A stretch of 64,000 nucleotides of DNA from Staphylotrichum longicolle (lineage: Eukaryota; Ascomycota; Sordariomycetes; Sordariales; Chaetomiaceae): the NCBI GenBank assembly GCA_019096155.1, contig JAHCVI010000005.1, positions 2,862,468 to 2,926,467 of the forward strand, written 5' to 3'. The notes beneath the pieces are model-generated. The model had not been told where the DNA came from, ran no database searches, and saw nothing but the letters and a program-made list of their open reading frames with translations. Position numbers and translations under genes: made by a program. Shown one piece after another: positions 1 to 12,079 of the stretch (position 1 is the first letter of the stretch; every line of letters starts with the position of its first letter).

Positions 1-207
1 CTGATAGGGGTACTTCTTGTAAATTCAAGTCGGTAGTCAAACAGCCCTTAGCAATACGACTCAAATGACAGCTGCTTGTTCATCCCATCCGGCACATAAC
101 TGAGCCGGATGTGTCCTTGCCTCTGGACCACAACTAACCTCAACGGCTGGCTGCCTGCCATTCAGGTCACAGAGGCATCAGCCACCCAACAAACTCACAG
201 ATCACCA

Positions 208-2022
208 TCAGTCAGACTCATCCGACCCATAATCCACCAGGCCCCCACCGCGCGCCGTCCCTCCACCACCACCACCATCTCGAACCTCCCCATCCTCCCC
301 ATCCTCCCCATCCTCCTCATCGCCAAGCGTGGCCGTCTCATCCCCACGATCGTCCATCTCATCCACATCCATCACCTCACCTGCCTCATCCATGGCGTAG
401 TCTCCGTCACTGTTCACCTCCCCTTCCTCCGCCTGCGCCTCAACCTGATCCTCAACCTGTTGCGCACCAGCAACCTGACCCGTGCGCGTGAGAGAGGGGG
501 CATCAAACCGAGCCCTCTTCCCTCCCCTGCCCTGCCGCGCACCACCACCACCCCCCCTCCTCTGACCACGATCCCAACCCCGAGATTCATCTCCCCCGCC
601 CTCTTCCTCCCCTTCCGACCACCCGCCTCATCACCCCCTCTATTCCTGCCGCCGTACCCACCACCACCTCTCCCACTCTCTTTCCCTTCTCCCCGTCCCT
701 CAGATGCCCCGCGGACAGCCGCGTCCTCACCAGGCCTCGCCCTCCCACCCTCCCTCCGCTTCGCCTCCCGACAACCCACCCCTTCGGCGGAGCCGCCGCC
801 GCCCCAGCATCGCCGGCGGCGGCAGGACCACCACGGTGGGGAACTCGACCACCGTCCGCCCGGCCAGCGCGCTCGTCAGGGTTTCCGACACGCCCGGGCC
901 GAGGGGGATGAGGGTCCTGTCTCTGCCGTGGCTCCTACTCCTCTCCTTGTTGTTTTCACCACCCGCGCTGGCCTTCGACGGGCCCGCCGCATCCACCAGA
1001 TAGAAAGACCACCTCCCCAGGCGCTCCTCCAGCGTCGTCTCTGCGTGCGGCGCGGTGGTCGTCTGGCTCCAGGCGGTGGTGACGGGGGATTGGGCGGTGT
1101 GCGGCTGGCTGGGCCAGGCGGCGGATTCTGGGTTTTGGGTCGGGACTTGGGGTGGTTGTTTCTTCTTCTTGTTGTTGTTGTAACCATTAGCAGCATGTGG
1201 TTTGCGCTTCTTCGCCGTCCCGTCGCCGTCGCCGTCGTCGTCGTTATCCGTGTCCGGTTGTTGTTGTTGTTGTTGCTGCTGTTGTGATTCGCGGGCTTGG
1301 CGGTCGAGTTGGCCGCGATGCCAGTCGAGCGTGGAAGCGAGAGCGGCGGCGAGGGGGGTGCCCTCGAGGGATTTGTAGAGGATGCGGAGGGGCTGCTGCT
1401 GGTCGTCGTCGTCGTCGTGGACGAAGCCGAGGTCGGCCGCGTTGTACACGAGCCACTCCACCTGCCAGTTAATCGTCTGTGTCCGCCGGTTCCATGCCGT
1501 CTTGTTGTCTCGCTGCCGCGCCATGCCCTTGGGCATCGTGACGGCTTCGATGTCGAGGTACCGCAGGCGGCGGCGGACGTGCTTGTCGAAGCCGTCGATC
1601 AGTGGTGGGCCCGGCGCGGGCGCCCTGCCATGTCTGTTGCCGTATGACTGGGATTGTTGGGCCGGGATGTGGTGTAGCTCGTCGCCGTACCAGACCTTCT
1701 GGAACAGCTTGTCGTCGTTGGGCGGGCGCAGCTCCTTGTCGCTGAGCAGCTGGCGGACTTCGACGACGTCCTTCTCGGCGCGCTGGCGGGCGCGCTCGAT
1801 CGAGGTGAGGAAGTTGAAGTCGTGGTCGATTCCGGCGTCGGTCTTAAGCTGGGCGAGGGGAAGAAAGGCCCGGGGGTTGCGGACGCCATCGCAGTCGGCG
1901 CGGGCCTTGTGTTTCTGGATGCAGCCCACCGAGCAGGTGCGCGCGCCGCATCGTGGACACCGGTACTTGGGCGGCTCGGTGTGACAGATGCTGCACAGGG
2001 TGCTGAGAACCGTCTCAGACAT
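208..2022 (-). CDS. BCD1: Box C/D snoRNA protein 1-like, zinc-finger HIT protein (frame-shifted)
   Basis: Probable assembly factor for box C/D snoRNPs in the nucleus. The N-terminus (about residues 8-45) is a zf-HIT finger with CSIC, CPRC, CSVGC and a closing H/C group. A BCD1-type core follows, including a polyQ tract (+ strand near 1258-1290) and an end of core reading EFPTVVVLPP. The start is the ATG at 2022; an in-frame codon further upstream is GTG. The core frame stops at 727, but coding-like sequence continues: a GRGGGGYGGRNRGG stretch in a second frame, then an acidic tail ending VDYGSDESD, back in the first frame, with stop at 208-210. One extra base in the C4 at 802-805 and one missing base in the C5 at 593-597 would join all parts into about 604 residues. 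An intron could be the alternative explanation, but I see no good branch site. Family call is firm; exact C-terminal structure is inferred. Confidence 0.82.
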
Positions 2023-2964
2023 GACGAGGGCGTTCACGAATCCCGAATGTCAGTTTGAGTTGTGCAAATTCGCATGGTTCAGCAACCCGGGAGCTTTTGG
2101 CGGTTCTTGTGTCGACCGCAACTGATAACGCTTATCGCAGTTTTTCGGACGGCAGAATGGATCCACCCAAAGTCAATCGACCTCACACCGCCTTCCTAAA
2201 TCAGGGAGCAGTCTCCTCAGGGATCCTCCCTCTTGCTCTGAGCCAGGGAGAATGCCGGAGTGAACTGAGCCATGGATATCCTTCAAGCAACTCATACATG
2301 ATCAGCCGGGTGGCGGGGTGACCTCCACTACATTAGATCCACAGTGGCAAGATCCAGCTGAATCGGCATCTGGACGTCTAGCAAAGGAATCTGTCTTGTG
2401 TGTGTGTTGTTGATGAAGCAGATAGCTTCTAAGTTCAACGAGTGCGGGTAATGTGGTAAACGGCAGGAGACCACATGAGATCAGGATCGTGAGGCACGTC
2501 AGACAACTCGGTTGATCAAGTCCAACACCAACAGTCTTCAGGAGCACATCCCGAACTAAACTCAATAAAAACGATAATAAACCTAAAGCTAGGGGAATAC
2601 TACTCGACATGTGAGAATAAGAAACCAAGATACTAAGACATCTCACACGCCCGAGCAAAAGCTGCAAAGCAGGTCCGTCGTCGTCAAAGTAACCGACCAG
2701 CACGGACGACGCCCCAAAGGAGAAACAGCCCGAAAAAGAAAAGGTTCCCCTCCCCGCGAAAGTGGTATAAGAACAAGAATATACAAATCCACACACACAC
2801 ATGTAACACACCACAAAAATCCCGACAACATAAACCTCTCCATCCCACACACTCACTTTGCTCGCTCGCTCGCTTGCTTGCTTGATTGCTTGCTAGGCCC
2901 CCGAAAATCGATATCAAGAAATATCAAGACTCCCTTCATCAGAGGTTTAGGAAAAAGAAAGAAT
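2023..2964. other. Intergenic: BCD1 promoter and DENN-gene 3' flank
   Basis: No coding region supported. It holds a GCTC/GCTT tetranucleotide repeat (about 2861-2897) and a short CA run (about 2792-2801). The part next to 2022 should carry the BCD1 promoter. Confidence 0.5.
2861..2897. repeat. Tetranucleotide microsatellite (GCTC/GCTT)n
   Basis: About nine imperfect copies of a GCTY unit in tandem (GCTC, then GCTT), lying just beyond the 3' end of the DENN gene. Confidence 0.75.
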
Positions 2965-5900
2965 CTAGCGCGAGCCGCCGAGCGCGCTGATCCGCGCGCC
3001 CGAGGGCCGGTGGATTAGGCTCTCCGCATGCTTACCCACGACTCCCGGTTCCTGCGGGGGGCCGGGGATGGGGTTGCTCTCGGACTCGGCGACGATGCGC
3101 TCATCACCGGCGAGGTCATCGACGTCCTCGTCGTCCTCGACGATCTTGGTGGGGATGTCATGCCCGCCCACGTGTCCGGCGGCCCTCCGATGAGGTACTG
3201 CTGAGAGCCTCGCTCAGGGGTCGTGATGGTGGTGCTCGCGAAAGACATGCTAGTGCTGCTGCGGTTGGGAATGAGATCCGGTGTGGGTGGGATGCTAGAG
3301 ATCCGCCCGCTATTCGTCGGAGGAGGGGACTATCGTCACCGACATCGGACGTCGCCGCCGATGACCCGTTGCCGTCGTCGCTGGCTGTGGTGGAGAGGGA
3401 ACTCGCTCTCCTGCTTTTTGAAAAATCCCGAACTCGTGAAGCCGCAGACTGCGGCCTCCCGAGCTCGGCATCGTGTGCGAGTTGCAGGCCCTCTACGGCG
3501 GCCTGGCATTGTTCCGCAATGTTGCGGATGATGTGGGCGATGGCGTCCGTCTTGTCCTTGAGGTGGCGGTCCGCCACGTCAATGAACGTCTGCGTCGAGA
3601 TGCGCCTGCTCGCGAGAGCGAGGTTCTTGATGAACCGGGCGTCGTTCTCGTCCACCTCCACGCCTTGTTCTGTCACAGCATCGTTAGAATCGCGCAAGCA
3701 CTGGCTGCTTCGTCTTGGACATGTCTCACCTTCAGCAACAGCGGCAGCTGTGAGCTCCTCCTGGGCAGCGAACCCGGCCTCGATCTCAGCAGCGAGCTCC
3801 TCGGGAGACGTCAGCGTCTTGACGAGATGCTCCATGTGGTGGTGCTGGCCCGAGATCAAACTGCGTAGGTGCAGCACGACCCGGCGGGCCTCGTCGCGTT
3901 GCCGGGCAATCGTCATGTTGGTGTGCTGAAGGGCGTTGAGTTCCTTCCTGTTCCTCTTGCGCTCCCGCTCCAGCTCCTCGGCAATCTCTTGCTGCAGGAC
4001 AAGGGCCTCGAGGGCATCATCACGCTGCTTCTCCGTGCCAGCGAGGCGGACCGACAGCCTGGCGGCGTCGTCCTTCTGTTGGTCGAGGAGACCAGCCAGA
4101 CGGCGATTCTCGCGCTTGTGACCCTCGATCTTGACCTTGAGGTCCTGGGTCTCCTTGTTGAGAGTGTCGGCAAAGGCTTGGAATTTGAGGAACTGCGTTT
4201 CTCGTCAGCAAGGAATAAGCGCACCATCCGAAGGCCATGCCCACTCACCTGTTGCTTCCAGCTCTCCAACTCCTCGATGAGGTAGTTGTTGCGCTTGCTG
4301 ACCTTGCTGAGCTCCGTGTCCATGCGGCCCTTGAGGTTGATGAAATCCTGCCAAGCCTCCAAGGCGTCTCTCGAATACTGGTTCCGCTCACGGACAATCT
4401 CATTAAGATGTCTCATGGAAACCTTGGTCATCAGAGGCTTCTTGACCGACCCGCCAAAAACAGCCTTCAGACCGGTGTTGCGGCCCTAGTAACTGTTAGC
4501 AATTTATCATTCTCCCAGCTTCGGCGGGATTGCGGCTCACCATCTTCTCGCAGACATGATCCATGACGGCCATGACGGCATCCTGGTTCCACCACTCAGG
4601 ATCCTGGATCGACTCGACCTCGCCGCGCATAACAATAATCTGGCCAGCCGGCACCAGCTTTCCGCCGCCATACGCCGACCGCAGGTGCTGGGGCACTCCA
4701 GAGGGCGTAACATCTCCGTTCAGAGCCTGAGTGAGTCTCGTCACGAACTTGTTGCGCTGACTGGGCTGGAGGGCAGTGGGCGGGTTGGAGGTGAGAACAA
4801 AGTTGCGGTCGAGGTCGACCACCAGAGCATCCGTGGGCGCGCTGAACAGGGATCGGCACTCAGCCGTGATGCCCAGAATGTACGGGCCCGGCTCCTCAAC
4901 CAGGTCCTTGGCATGGCGGGCGTGTACGACTGGGACGTAGAGGCCGCTCCACTCGTAGACACGCACACAGAACCGGACGGCTTCGGCAGCCATCGTCAGC
5001 ATGGCGGGGTAGTGGCTGACGAAGATGATGCGGCGAGTTGGCGAGATGGCGGCCTCGATGACGCCGACAATGTTGGGAATCGAAAGACAACAAAACAGCG
5101 GCCACATGGCGAAGTTCTGGAAGCCGGTTGGCGAGGATGGGAACTGGTAGCAGAGGGCGTAGTCCTTCATGTCGATGCGAACGAGATCGTTCAGGCGAGG
5201 AGCAGGGAAGCTCAGGATCCGCGACACCTCCTCGGCGTGGAAGAGGTTCGTCGCCTTGTTCCAGTGGATCCACATGCCACGAAGATAGTCGCCAAGCAGG
5301 TTGTAGAGCGGGTACCGGGAGAGGAATGACAGGCAGTAGGGGATCCAGTACTGCTCTTCCGGGTTGTCGTAGAAGTCGGGCTCCGTCCTCTTCCTCAGCT
5401 CGCGGATCGTCTCGGCTCGCTTCTCATCGGCACGAGACCAGACGCGCAGGCAAATGCCGTAGAGTGTGTGGGACGAGTCTTGCTGGAGAACGAAAGCGTG
5501 ATGAACGCAGTGCGGCTGGCTGCGCCCAGTGCAGATCTCGACATCGTGGGGGAAACAGGCCTGTCCAAAGTTAGTCCACGATTTCTGAATGGTCGTCCTC
5601 GGGACCTACCCTCATGGCAGAGTGCAGAGCGCGGGCAATCTCATTGTCCTGCTCCAGCCTCGGGCTGCTCCCCAAGATCTCAGGAAGCCAGAACTGAGGC
5701 ACCGCGCCCTTCATGTGTCCAATCTTGCCCTGCACAGGAGTCGGGGCCTTCACCCACTGCGAGGGCTCCCGGCCGACGCCGCACACCATGTAGGCGTGGG
5801 TGAGGGTCTTGGGAGTTCTCTGCTGAGGCTTCATGTTGAGGGTGGACGGGATCGGCTGCGTGATGCGCGAGTGGAGGGACGAGGTCCGGCTCGGAATGAT

Positions 5901-5996
5901 GAGGTTGCTGTCCGCCTCGCGGGTGACGGGGCGGGTTTCGCGGTCGCCGGTCCGCGGGCGGGTGAACGAAGCATGTGCGTTGAGTGAGGGCGGCAT
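2965..5996 (-). CDS. DENN (AEX-3) domain protein with coiled coil (frame-shifted C-terminus)
   Basis: DENN proteins are exchange factors for Rab GTPases in membrane traffic; the substrate here cannot be told. Exons: 5610-5996, 4541-5560, 4249-4485, 3730-4192 and 2965-3669. The four introns are 49-60 bp with clear branch sites (for example GGACTAAC in the first). Exon 1 plus early exon 2 look like uDENN (PQFWLPEIL, then CFPHDVEICTG). Exon 2 carries cDENN (VVDLDRNFVLTSNPP). Exons 3-4 are coiled-coil. The start is the first ATG, 5996; an earlier in-frame codon is TTG. In the last exon the frame moves twice, at G4 3325-3328 and G4 3151-3154 (+ strand). One added base at each gives a continuous Ser/Pro-rich then acidic tail and a total near 937 residues. 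Exon structure to about 3340 is firm; the tail is inferred. Confidence 0.82.
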
Positions 5997-8900
5997 GTTT
6001 GCGTTTTGGGTGCCGGCCGGCGCCCAGCAAAGTGTTTTGATGAGATGAGGTTCGTCGGCAGCGAGAGGACGGGCTCCGCCGGTGGGAGATTTCGATAGTG
6101 GCAACTCGCCCGGGCCAGCTCAATTAGTGAAAGACGGGCACGGCCGGCAAGCGGCGATCGGCCGGGTGGTCCTGGAAACAGGCGCCTGGCGTGTTTCGAT
6201 GTTTCAACTCGACGTCGACGACGAGGGAAAGAGGGCCCGACACGGCGAAAGCGACAAAGGTCGCTTGCGGTGTTTGTGAGGGGACTGTGCAGACAACGCA
6301 GATGGTCGCCGCCTCCTGAGACAAACGAAGGCTGCGGGGGGAGAGACAGACAGGCTCGCTGTTGATGCTCCCGGTGCTCAGTGCTGCCGCTACCCACGCG
6401 CTGCTGGGTTGTCCCTGGGAGGAAGGAGACAAGCGCGAAATTGGGTGCAGGAGCCAAGGTTGGAGCGAGAGGCACGAAGGAACAGGAAAAGAAGGCTCGG
6501 AGGAAAGAGAAGGACCGAGCGCCGTGGAGAAACAGTGCCTTGGTAATGTGGAGGACGGGAGTCTGGCACACAACAACAGATGGAGAGCGGGAAGGTGGTC
6601 CAGGCGTGGCCCCGGGCGCGGTCCAGGTCCCGGATGAGGCAGGATGTGACGAAGAAACGGCAACAAATGAGGACTCTTGAGGTGCGCCGCGCTCAGCTCG
6701 ACGGATTCGCCAATTCGTCGCAACAAGAGAGAAGACCCCAGGAAGCAAAAGCAGGCTGCAGGTGCAGACCCTCAGAGACCCAACAGCAGCCAAGCAGCGT
6801 GAGGCAATTGGGGCCTGCGACGGGGAATTGGGAAATAAGGTGGAGGGCGCTAGGCCACGATGATGCTGGATGCAGGAGGACCCTGCAAGGGGGAAGCAGG
6901 GGGCACCAACAAGGGGTCCGCGCACGCCAAGACGGGGAGGGTCGTTTCGGCCATCGGGCTTGTATTCGGTACTTGCAGCTTCGAATGGAAGTTTCAAAGT
7001 GCAGACTTTGAGTGGCAGAAGCTGTGGGAAATGCTGCGAATGCAACCAAGTCTGGTCCGGATGTGGCACCATTCAAAGTCACCAATACCTACATAGAAAC
7101 CTGCCCCTGCTCCTTCCTCAAGCGTTTTCCAGGTTGCCGACCGAGCCTTCGCTGCCTTTGGCAAATCCTCGCAGCTCGTGGGATTTTGTTCTGCACATCT
7201 TTTCCCACTGCAACGCAACGCACCTGCAATGCTTGGGTTTGTGCATGCAGGAAACGCCGGCTTCTCGCATCTTGCATCGATAGCGCTGTCACGGATAGCT
7301 GCGCTCACTCTCTCCAACTGCCCAGACATTGGACGAAGAATGGGCATGACAACAGTGTTTGTTTGTCGCGCAACATTGGCAGTTCTGGCGCTGCTGCTGC
7401 AACGTGGGTTACCTTAGGTTAGCTGCCGAGTGACCGAGTGTGACGGTGATGGTGGGCTCAGCGTGGAAGCACATCTCAGGGGCTTCTTGTGATGGTGCAA
7501 CTTCGTGTTCCTGCCCTTGCACAGCGCCACTCCCCTTGCTCGCCCTGGTCAAGACGCGCCAGTCCAGTCTGCCGGGTCAACCAAGGCCGCCAGGCGTCGT
7601 CCGAGCTCTGGGCTCGTCACCATTGTTGCGTCTTCGAGAAGACGGAATCGGGGGCGGGTTTCCCATGCTCGCCATGCTCTCACGAACCCAGTCCGAGCAA
7701 ACGGCGCACAGGCGCACAGACATCGTGGATCTGCCGGTGGAGGTCTCGTTTGACGAGCCCGGTCTCGATGTCCAGAACGGGGCAAAGGTGAAGAGGGATC
7801 GGCAAGGAGCGGCGTGCCCCGGCCCATCCGGCATTGCTCAAGGGGAGGTTGCCAGACATTTTGCCCGTCACACGATGCAAAGGGCACAAAGTGGGAGAGT
7901 GCGATGCGAAGGCATTGAGATTTGACCAAGCAGGGATGACCCCCACCACAGCCCGCTTCGGGTTTGAGTCCATATTGAGAACTTTTGTGACAGAACACCA
8001 GACATCGTTGGTTTGCACTATATCTGAAGCCCTCACCGCGCCAAACACGGAGAGCTTGAAACGGTGGCAAGCCGTGGTGGGGATTTCAGACTCTGCCGGT
8101 CCCTTAGTGTTGTGCTCTGGCCCCGATCGCTGTGGTCGGGTCCCTCCTTCAGCTCCGATCTTCTGCAGAGCGTCCTCCAGTGCGGGGCAGAACCTTTCAA
8201 ACCTCGTGGGGTTCGGTCAGCTCCCGCATTTTGGTGGTTGGGGACGGGGTGGCAGCGGGAGCATGGTGGAGCTCGTCCCAATGCTGTATTCTGTACATAC
8301 GGCAGCTACCCTACCTTACTGTGTTACACGACATAGATGGGATTAACAAACGAACAAGAGTTCGTTCGTCGATGTGGCACGAAAACGCTGGCTAATGCAC
8401 GGCATTGATGCCATGTTCGCTCTCACTCTCACTGTAGCCACAACTCCCCCCCCTCCCCCCCGGATTCAAGACATTTGATGGTAGTCAACTACCTTCACAC
8501 ACTGGCCCTGCTGTCTTGGGGTTGACCAGTTTTATCAGCAAACTCACACTGGCGGGCGCTGGTCCAAAGAAAAGAGAGAGAAATCAAACACCTCATGATG
8601 TTCCATTTGTTTAGACAGCATAAACTACGTACTAATAAGTTGCCTGATCATGCTCTATACTGGTCGTCTTCGCAGGTTGACTCGAGCCTCAAAACCAGAG
8701 ACCAGAAACCAGAGACCAGAGAGACCATCAGCAATATCGATCTCACCGCATCACAATATATGGCCATCTCCCATCTCTCATCCTGAAATGGGTTGCCAAG
8801 GCCGGGTAAGAGAAGGGGTGACACGGGATGCCCAGCAGGTTAAAACAACATAATCTCAGCGGCAGACACAGACACACACAGACATAACGTATCCCGCAGA

Positions 8901-9472
8901 GGAACCAAGCAGTCCGCCGGGAAATAGTTTCATTGATTATCATCATCATTCCCCCAGATCCCCCCGGCAAGCGCCAAAGACACCTGCTCCGCTGGCTGGC
9001 TGGCTGCCAAATATGCCCGGACCAGACCAAGCAAGACCTGATCTCAAAGCCATACCACACTGCAGCGGGCATCCACCCAGTGATTGGCCAAGTGTCCCAG
9101 TGCAGTGCAGTCCACGTCCTGTTCCCCGGCCCCCCACCAACGGCATTATGCATGCCCATGCACCCCAGGCCAGGTGCCTGTCCCATCGTCCCTGCGCCAC
9201 CAAGATCATGCGAAGCGCAACTGTGCGTCAAACTCCAAAGATTCGCCAATCGTCAAAAGCCATCAATGTTTTCCTCTTTCGTAGCGTCATCGTTCCCCCC
9301 AAACTCCCGCCCCGCCCCGAAAACAAACGATGCTGGGAGCCAAATGCCGCCGCCATAAAATAGAAAAAAGCAATCCGCAGTCCCAAATCCAGAGGTAATG
9401 ACTAATGGTACAGAAAAATGCCGGCGCCTCACGTCAGGGTGAGGGCCGCGAGGATGGAGTGGCGGCAGACGC
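5997..9472. other. Long gene-poor interval upstream of the DENN gene
   Basis: About 3.5 kb in which I recognise no gene. Open frames are short, overlap on both strands, and lack the G/C-third-position bias and intron signals of the neighbouring genes. A C-rich run lies near 8447-8461. The part beside 5996 should hold the DENN promoter, and the part beside 9473 the 3' UTR of the LSM14 gene. A non-coding RNA or fast-evolving small gene cannot be excluded. Confidence 0.45.
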
Positions 9473-11475
9473 TCATTGAGGCGCCGCCTGGGTCTCGCGC
9501 GGGGGACGGAACCCGCCGTTACCGCCCCGGCCGCCACGATAGCCGCGACCGCGACCGCCACGGCCACGGCCCCGTCCACCGCGGAAACCGCGGTAGCCCC
9601 CATCGACGCTGCCCTGACCAAAGGTCTCAATGTTCTTGCGAGTTTCTTCGCCGCGCCAATGGGGTCCACCAAGCTTCTGCGTGGCGTTCTCCCGGTCCTT
9701 CATCTCGCTCGAGATGTTGTCGAAGAACGACTTCGTCTTGTTGTACGCCGCCTCAACAGGGGCGGGCGCATCGGCCGCGACCGCAGGGCTGATGGGCTCT
9801 GTGTTGGGCGCCTCATTGAGTGGGGAGCCCGCGACGGCCTCCTTGACAACGTCTTGCTTGTTGAACTTTGCGTTGGCCGATTCAAAGTCGAAGTCGGCGT
9901 CGGGAACCTCAACCTTGGCAGGACGGGGACCGCGGCCACGGGCGGGCCGGTTGGTCTGCCCAGTGCGAGCAGCGTTGATCCGCATCTCGTCCACCTTCTT
10001 AGTCAAGTTGTCCATGCCGTTGGCCTCAGCCTGCAGCGAGGCAGCCGAGCCGTCAAGCTTCGCCATAGCGACTGCGACTGCCTCCTTGGCAGCCTGGGTG
10101 GCGTTCCTCAACGCCGCAGCCGCTGCAGACGCGCTGGGTTGCTCCGTGACCGGCTTGGGCGCAGCCTGAGTCTGCTGAGAGACCTTGGCGGTAAGCGCAG
10201 CTGGCAGAGGAACTGCAGGGAGGATCTGGGTCGGGCGATTGTTCTTAGGTCCCGTAGGAATATTCACGCCCGACGGCGCAGGAGCGGGGGCAGTATTGGC
10301 GAGAGAAGCAGCTGTCGCCTTTACCTCCTCCACTGACGGCTTCGATTCCACCGGCGGCGGGGGTGCAGCTGCCGCAGCCGGGTGCCTCGGTGCTTGGCTC
10401 AAGGCTTTGGGTTCAGTCGGAGGGCCACCCTGCTGACCTGGACTCGTGGGCTTCCTGTCGGCAGCAGGGCCAATCGGAGCGGGCTTCTGTGTTGGTCCTT
10501 GGTTGCTGGGGGTCTGGTTTGCCGACTGACGACCCTGCCCAGGAGCTCCTGGTGCACCTGGCGCGCCGGGAGCTACTGGGCCACCCGGGGGACCACCGGG
10601 ACCCGGCGGGAACTGATAGGGGTTCCACGGACCATGACCCATGGGCGGAAATTCCTGGCCTGGCGGAAACCACCCGGGAGGCGGGTACGGCATGCCGCCG
10701 AACGGACCAGGGCCAGGGGCAGGGCCCGGTCCAGGTCCAGGTCCAGGTCCTCCGGCGCGCCCCCAGCCGCCCATGTGCGGAGGGAAGTAACCATAGCCCG
10801 GCGCGCCGGGGGGCGGGCCCTGCTGATTCTGAGGACCCGGGTGACCGATGGGACCTTGGGGTCCAGGAGGACCGGGAGGGCCAGGAGCGACATTGCCGGG
10901 TCGAGGCCGAGCCTTAAGCGGGGTTGGTCAGCCGAGTCTCCACCACGATGAGGGTTTTGTGCTTCAAGAATGGGTTTTGTGGCCACAGATCAGAAGGAAG
11001 GCAACGGAAATCTCAACATTGTTTGTTTGCGCATTTCAGACAGGTTAAGTTTTTCATCCGGAATGGTTCATCATGGAAAGGCCGGGACGGGACAGCGAAG
11101 AGCAGAGAGTCACTTACACCAAGAATCGCAGGGTCATTAGGCACCGCGGGCGGCTTCTCCTCCTTGGCGGGCGAGGGCCCTTCCTCAATCCTCAAATCCT
11201 TGACATCGGTGCCGCGGAAGACGATGTACTCGTAGAGCTGCTCGGACGCCGGGACGTACTCGTCGGGGCTGTTCTTCCGATTTTCGGTGCCGTATGACCT
11301 CACGTTCTCAAGCGAGACGGTCGAGTCCTCCGAGTTGATGCTGTGTAGGGTGCCCGAGTAGCGAATATCGCTCTTGGATATGAGGGAGATTCTGGCTCTG
11401 TAGGGTCAAGGTCAGCAGGCGGCGGTCGATGAATGGGGTGGCAGGCTAATGGACTAACCCGATAAATTCGGACAT
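9473..11475 (-). CDS. SCD6: Scd6/Sum2/LSM14-family mRNA decapping and translation repressor
   Basis: P-body protein that represses translation and promotes decapping. Exons: 11459-11475 (only 17 nt, carrying the ATG), 11118-11397 and 9473-10912; 578 residues. The spliced N-terminus reads MSEFIGARISLISKSDIRY, a typical LSM14 Lsm domain (about residues 1-75). A Pro/Gly/Gln-rich linker follows, then an FDF motif (DADFDFESANAKFNK, near residue 440), an FFD box (SFFDNISSEMKDRE, near 492), a TFG box (IETFGQGS, near 524) and a C-terminal RGG/RGR tail. The domain order is complete for the family. Both introns have clear donors (GTTAGT, GTAAGT) and AG acceptors. The tiny first exon is easily missed by gene finders. 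High confidence. Confidence 0.93.
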
Positions 11476-12079
11476 CTTGAAGGGAAGAGAAACGGCAGTA
11501 ACGAAATGCAAACGTGGTTACGCCGAGACGCGCGATGTGGGAAGTAACGCAGGGTATCGAAAGTGAAGGGAAGAAAAATCAAAATTGTCGCTGCCTCCTT
11601 GGGGATGAAGGGGGCTAGGAAGGAATTTCGCGAGGCGCGCTGCGCACCATGGTTTGTGGTTGTGTGCTTGTTGCTTGGAGGTTGGAGAGGGAAGAGGCGA
11701 AAAGGTTGCACAAGTCGATTGAGCCTATGAAAAATCAGCTGAGTTCAGCCTCCTGCTTTCTGCCTGGCGCTAAACTTGATCCGTGCCCTACTCCAGTCCT
11801 GCGCCGCCACAACACAGCACAGTGTTTGCCCAGCTGCCCAGCAGTGGATTCTGAGTGCTCAAGGATGTCCACCCCTAACCCTTGTGGACAAACATCCTCC
11901 CCTGAGCTCCCTTTCTGACCATGCTGGGACGTTGCGAAGTCGAGGAACGTCTCTTCTCATCATCTATATGCCAAACTGATACAGTGTGGGAATATCTACA
12001 ATATTTAAACACACCCGACGCCTCTCAATGCTAGCATTACCAGTCCCAAACTCCCAAAATGCCCGACGTCCCTCGTCTG
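11476..12079. other. Intergenic: LSM14 promoter
   Basis: 604 bp upstream of the LSM14 ATG and downstream of the membrane-protein stop. No gene or clear repeat seen. Confidence 0.5.

Noticed and set aside
2965..3360. Short introns as the cause of the DENN frame changes
   Set aside because: No donor-acceptor pair of at least 45 bp in this stretch produces the required shift; single-base changes at two C4 runs explain both joins more simply.
5831..7072. Open frame of 413 codons on the minus strand upstream of the DENN gene
   Set aside because: It overlaps DENN exon 1 in another frame and its composition is Pro/Ser/Leu/Arg-rich with no family match or codon bias; a by-product of high GC.
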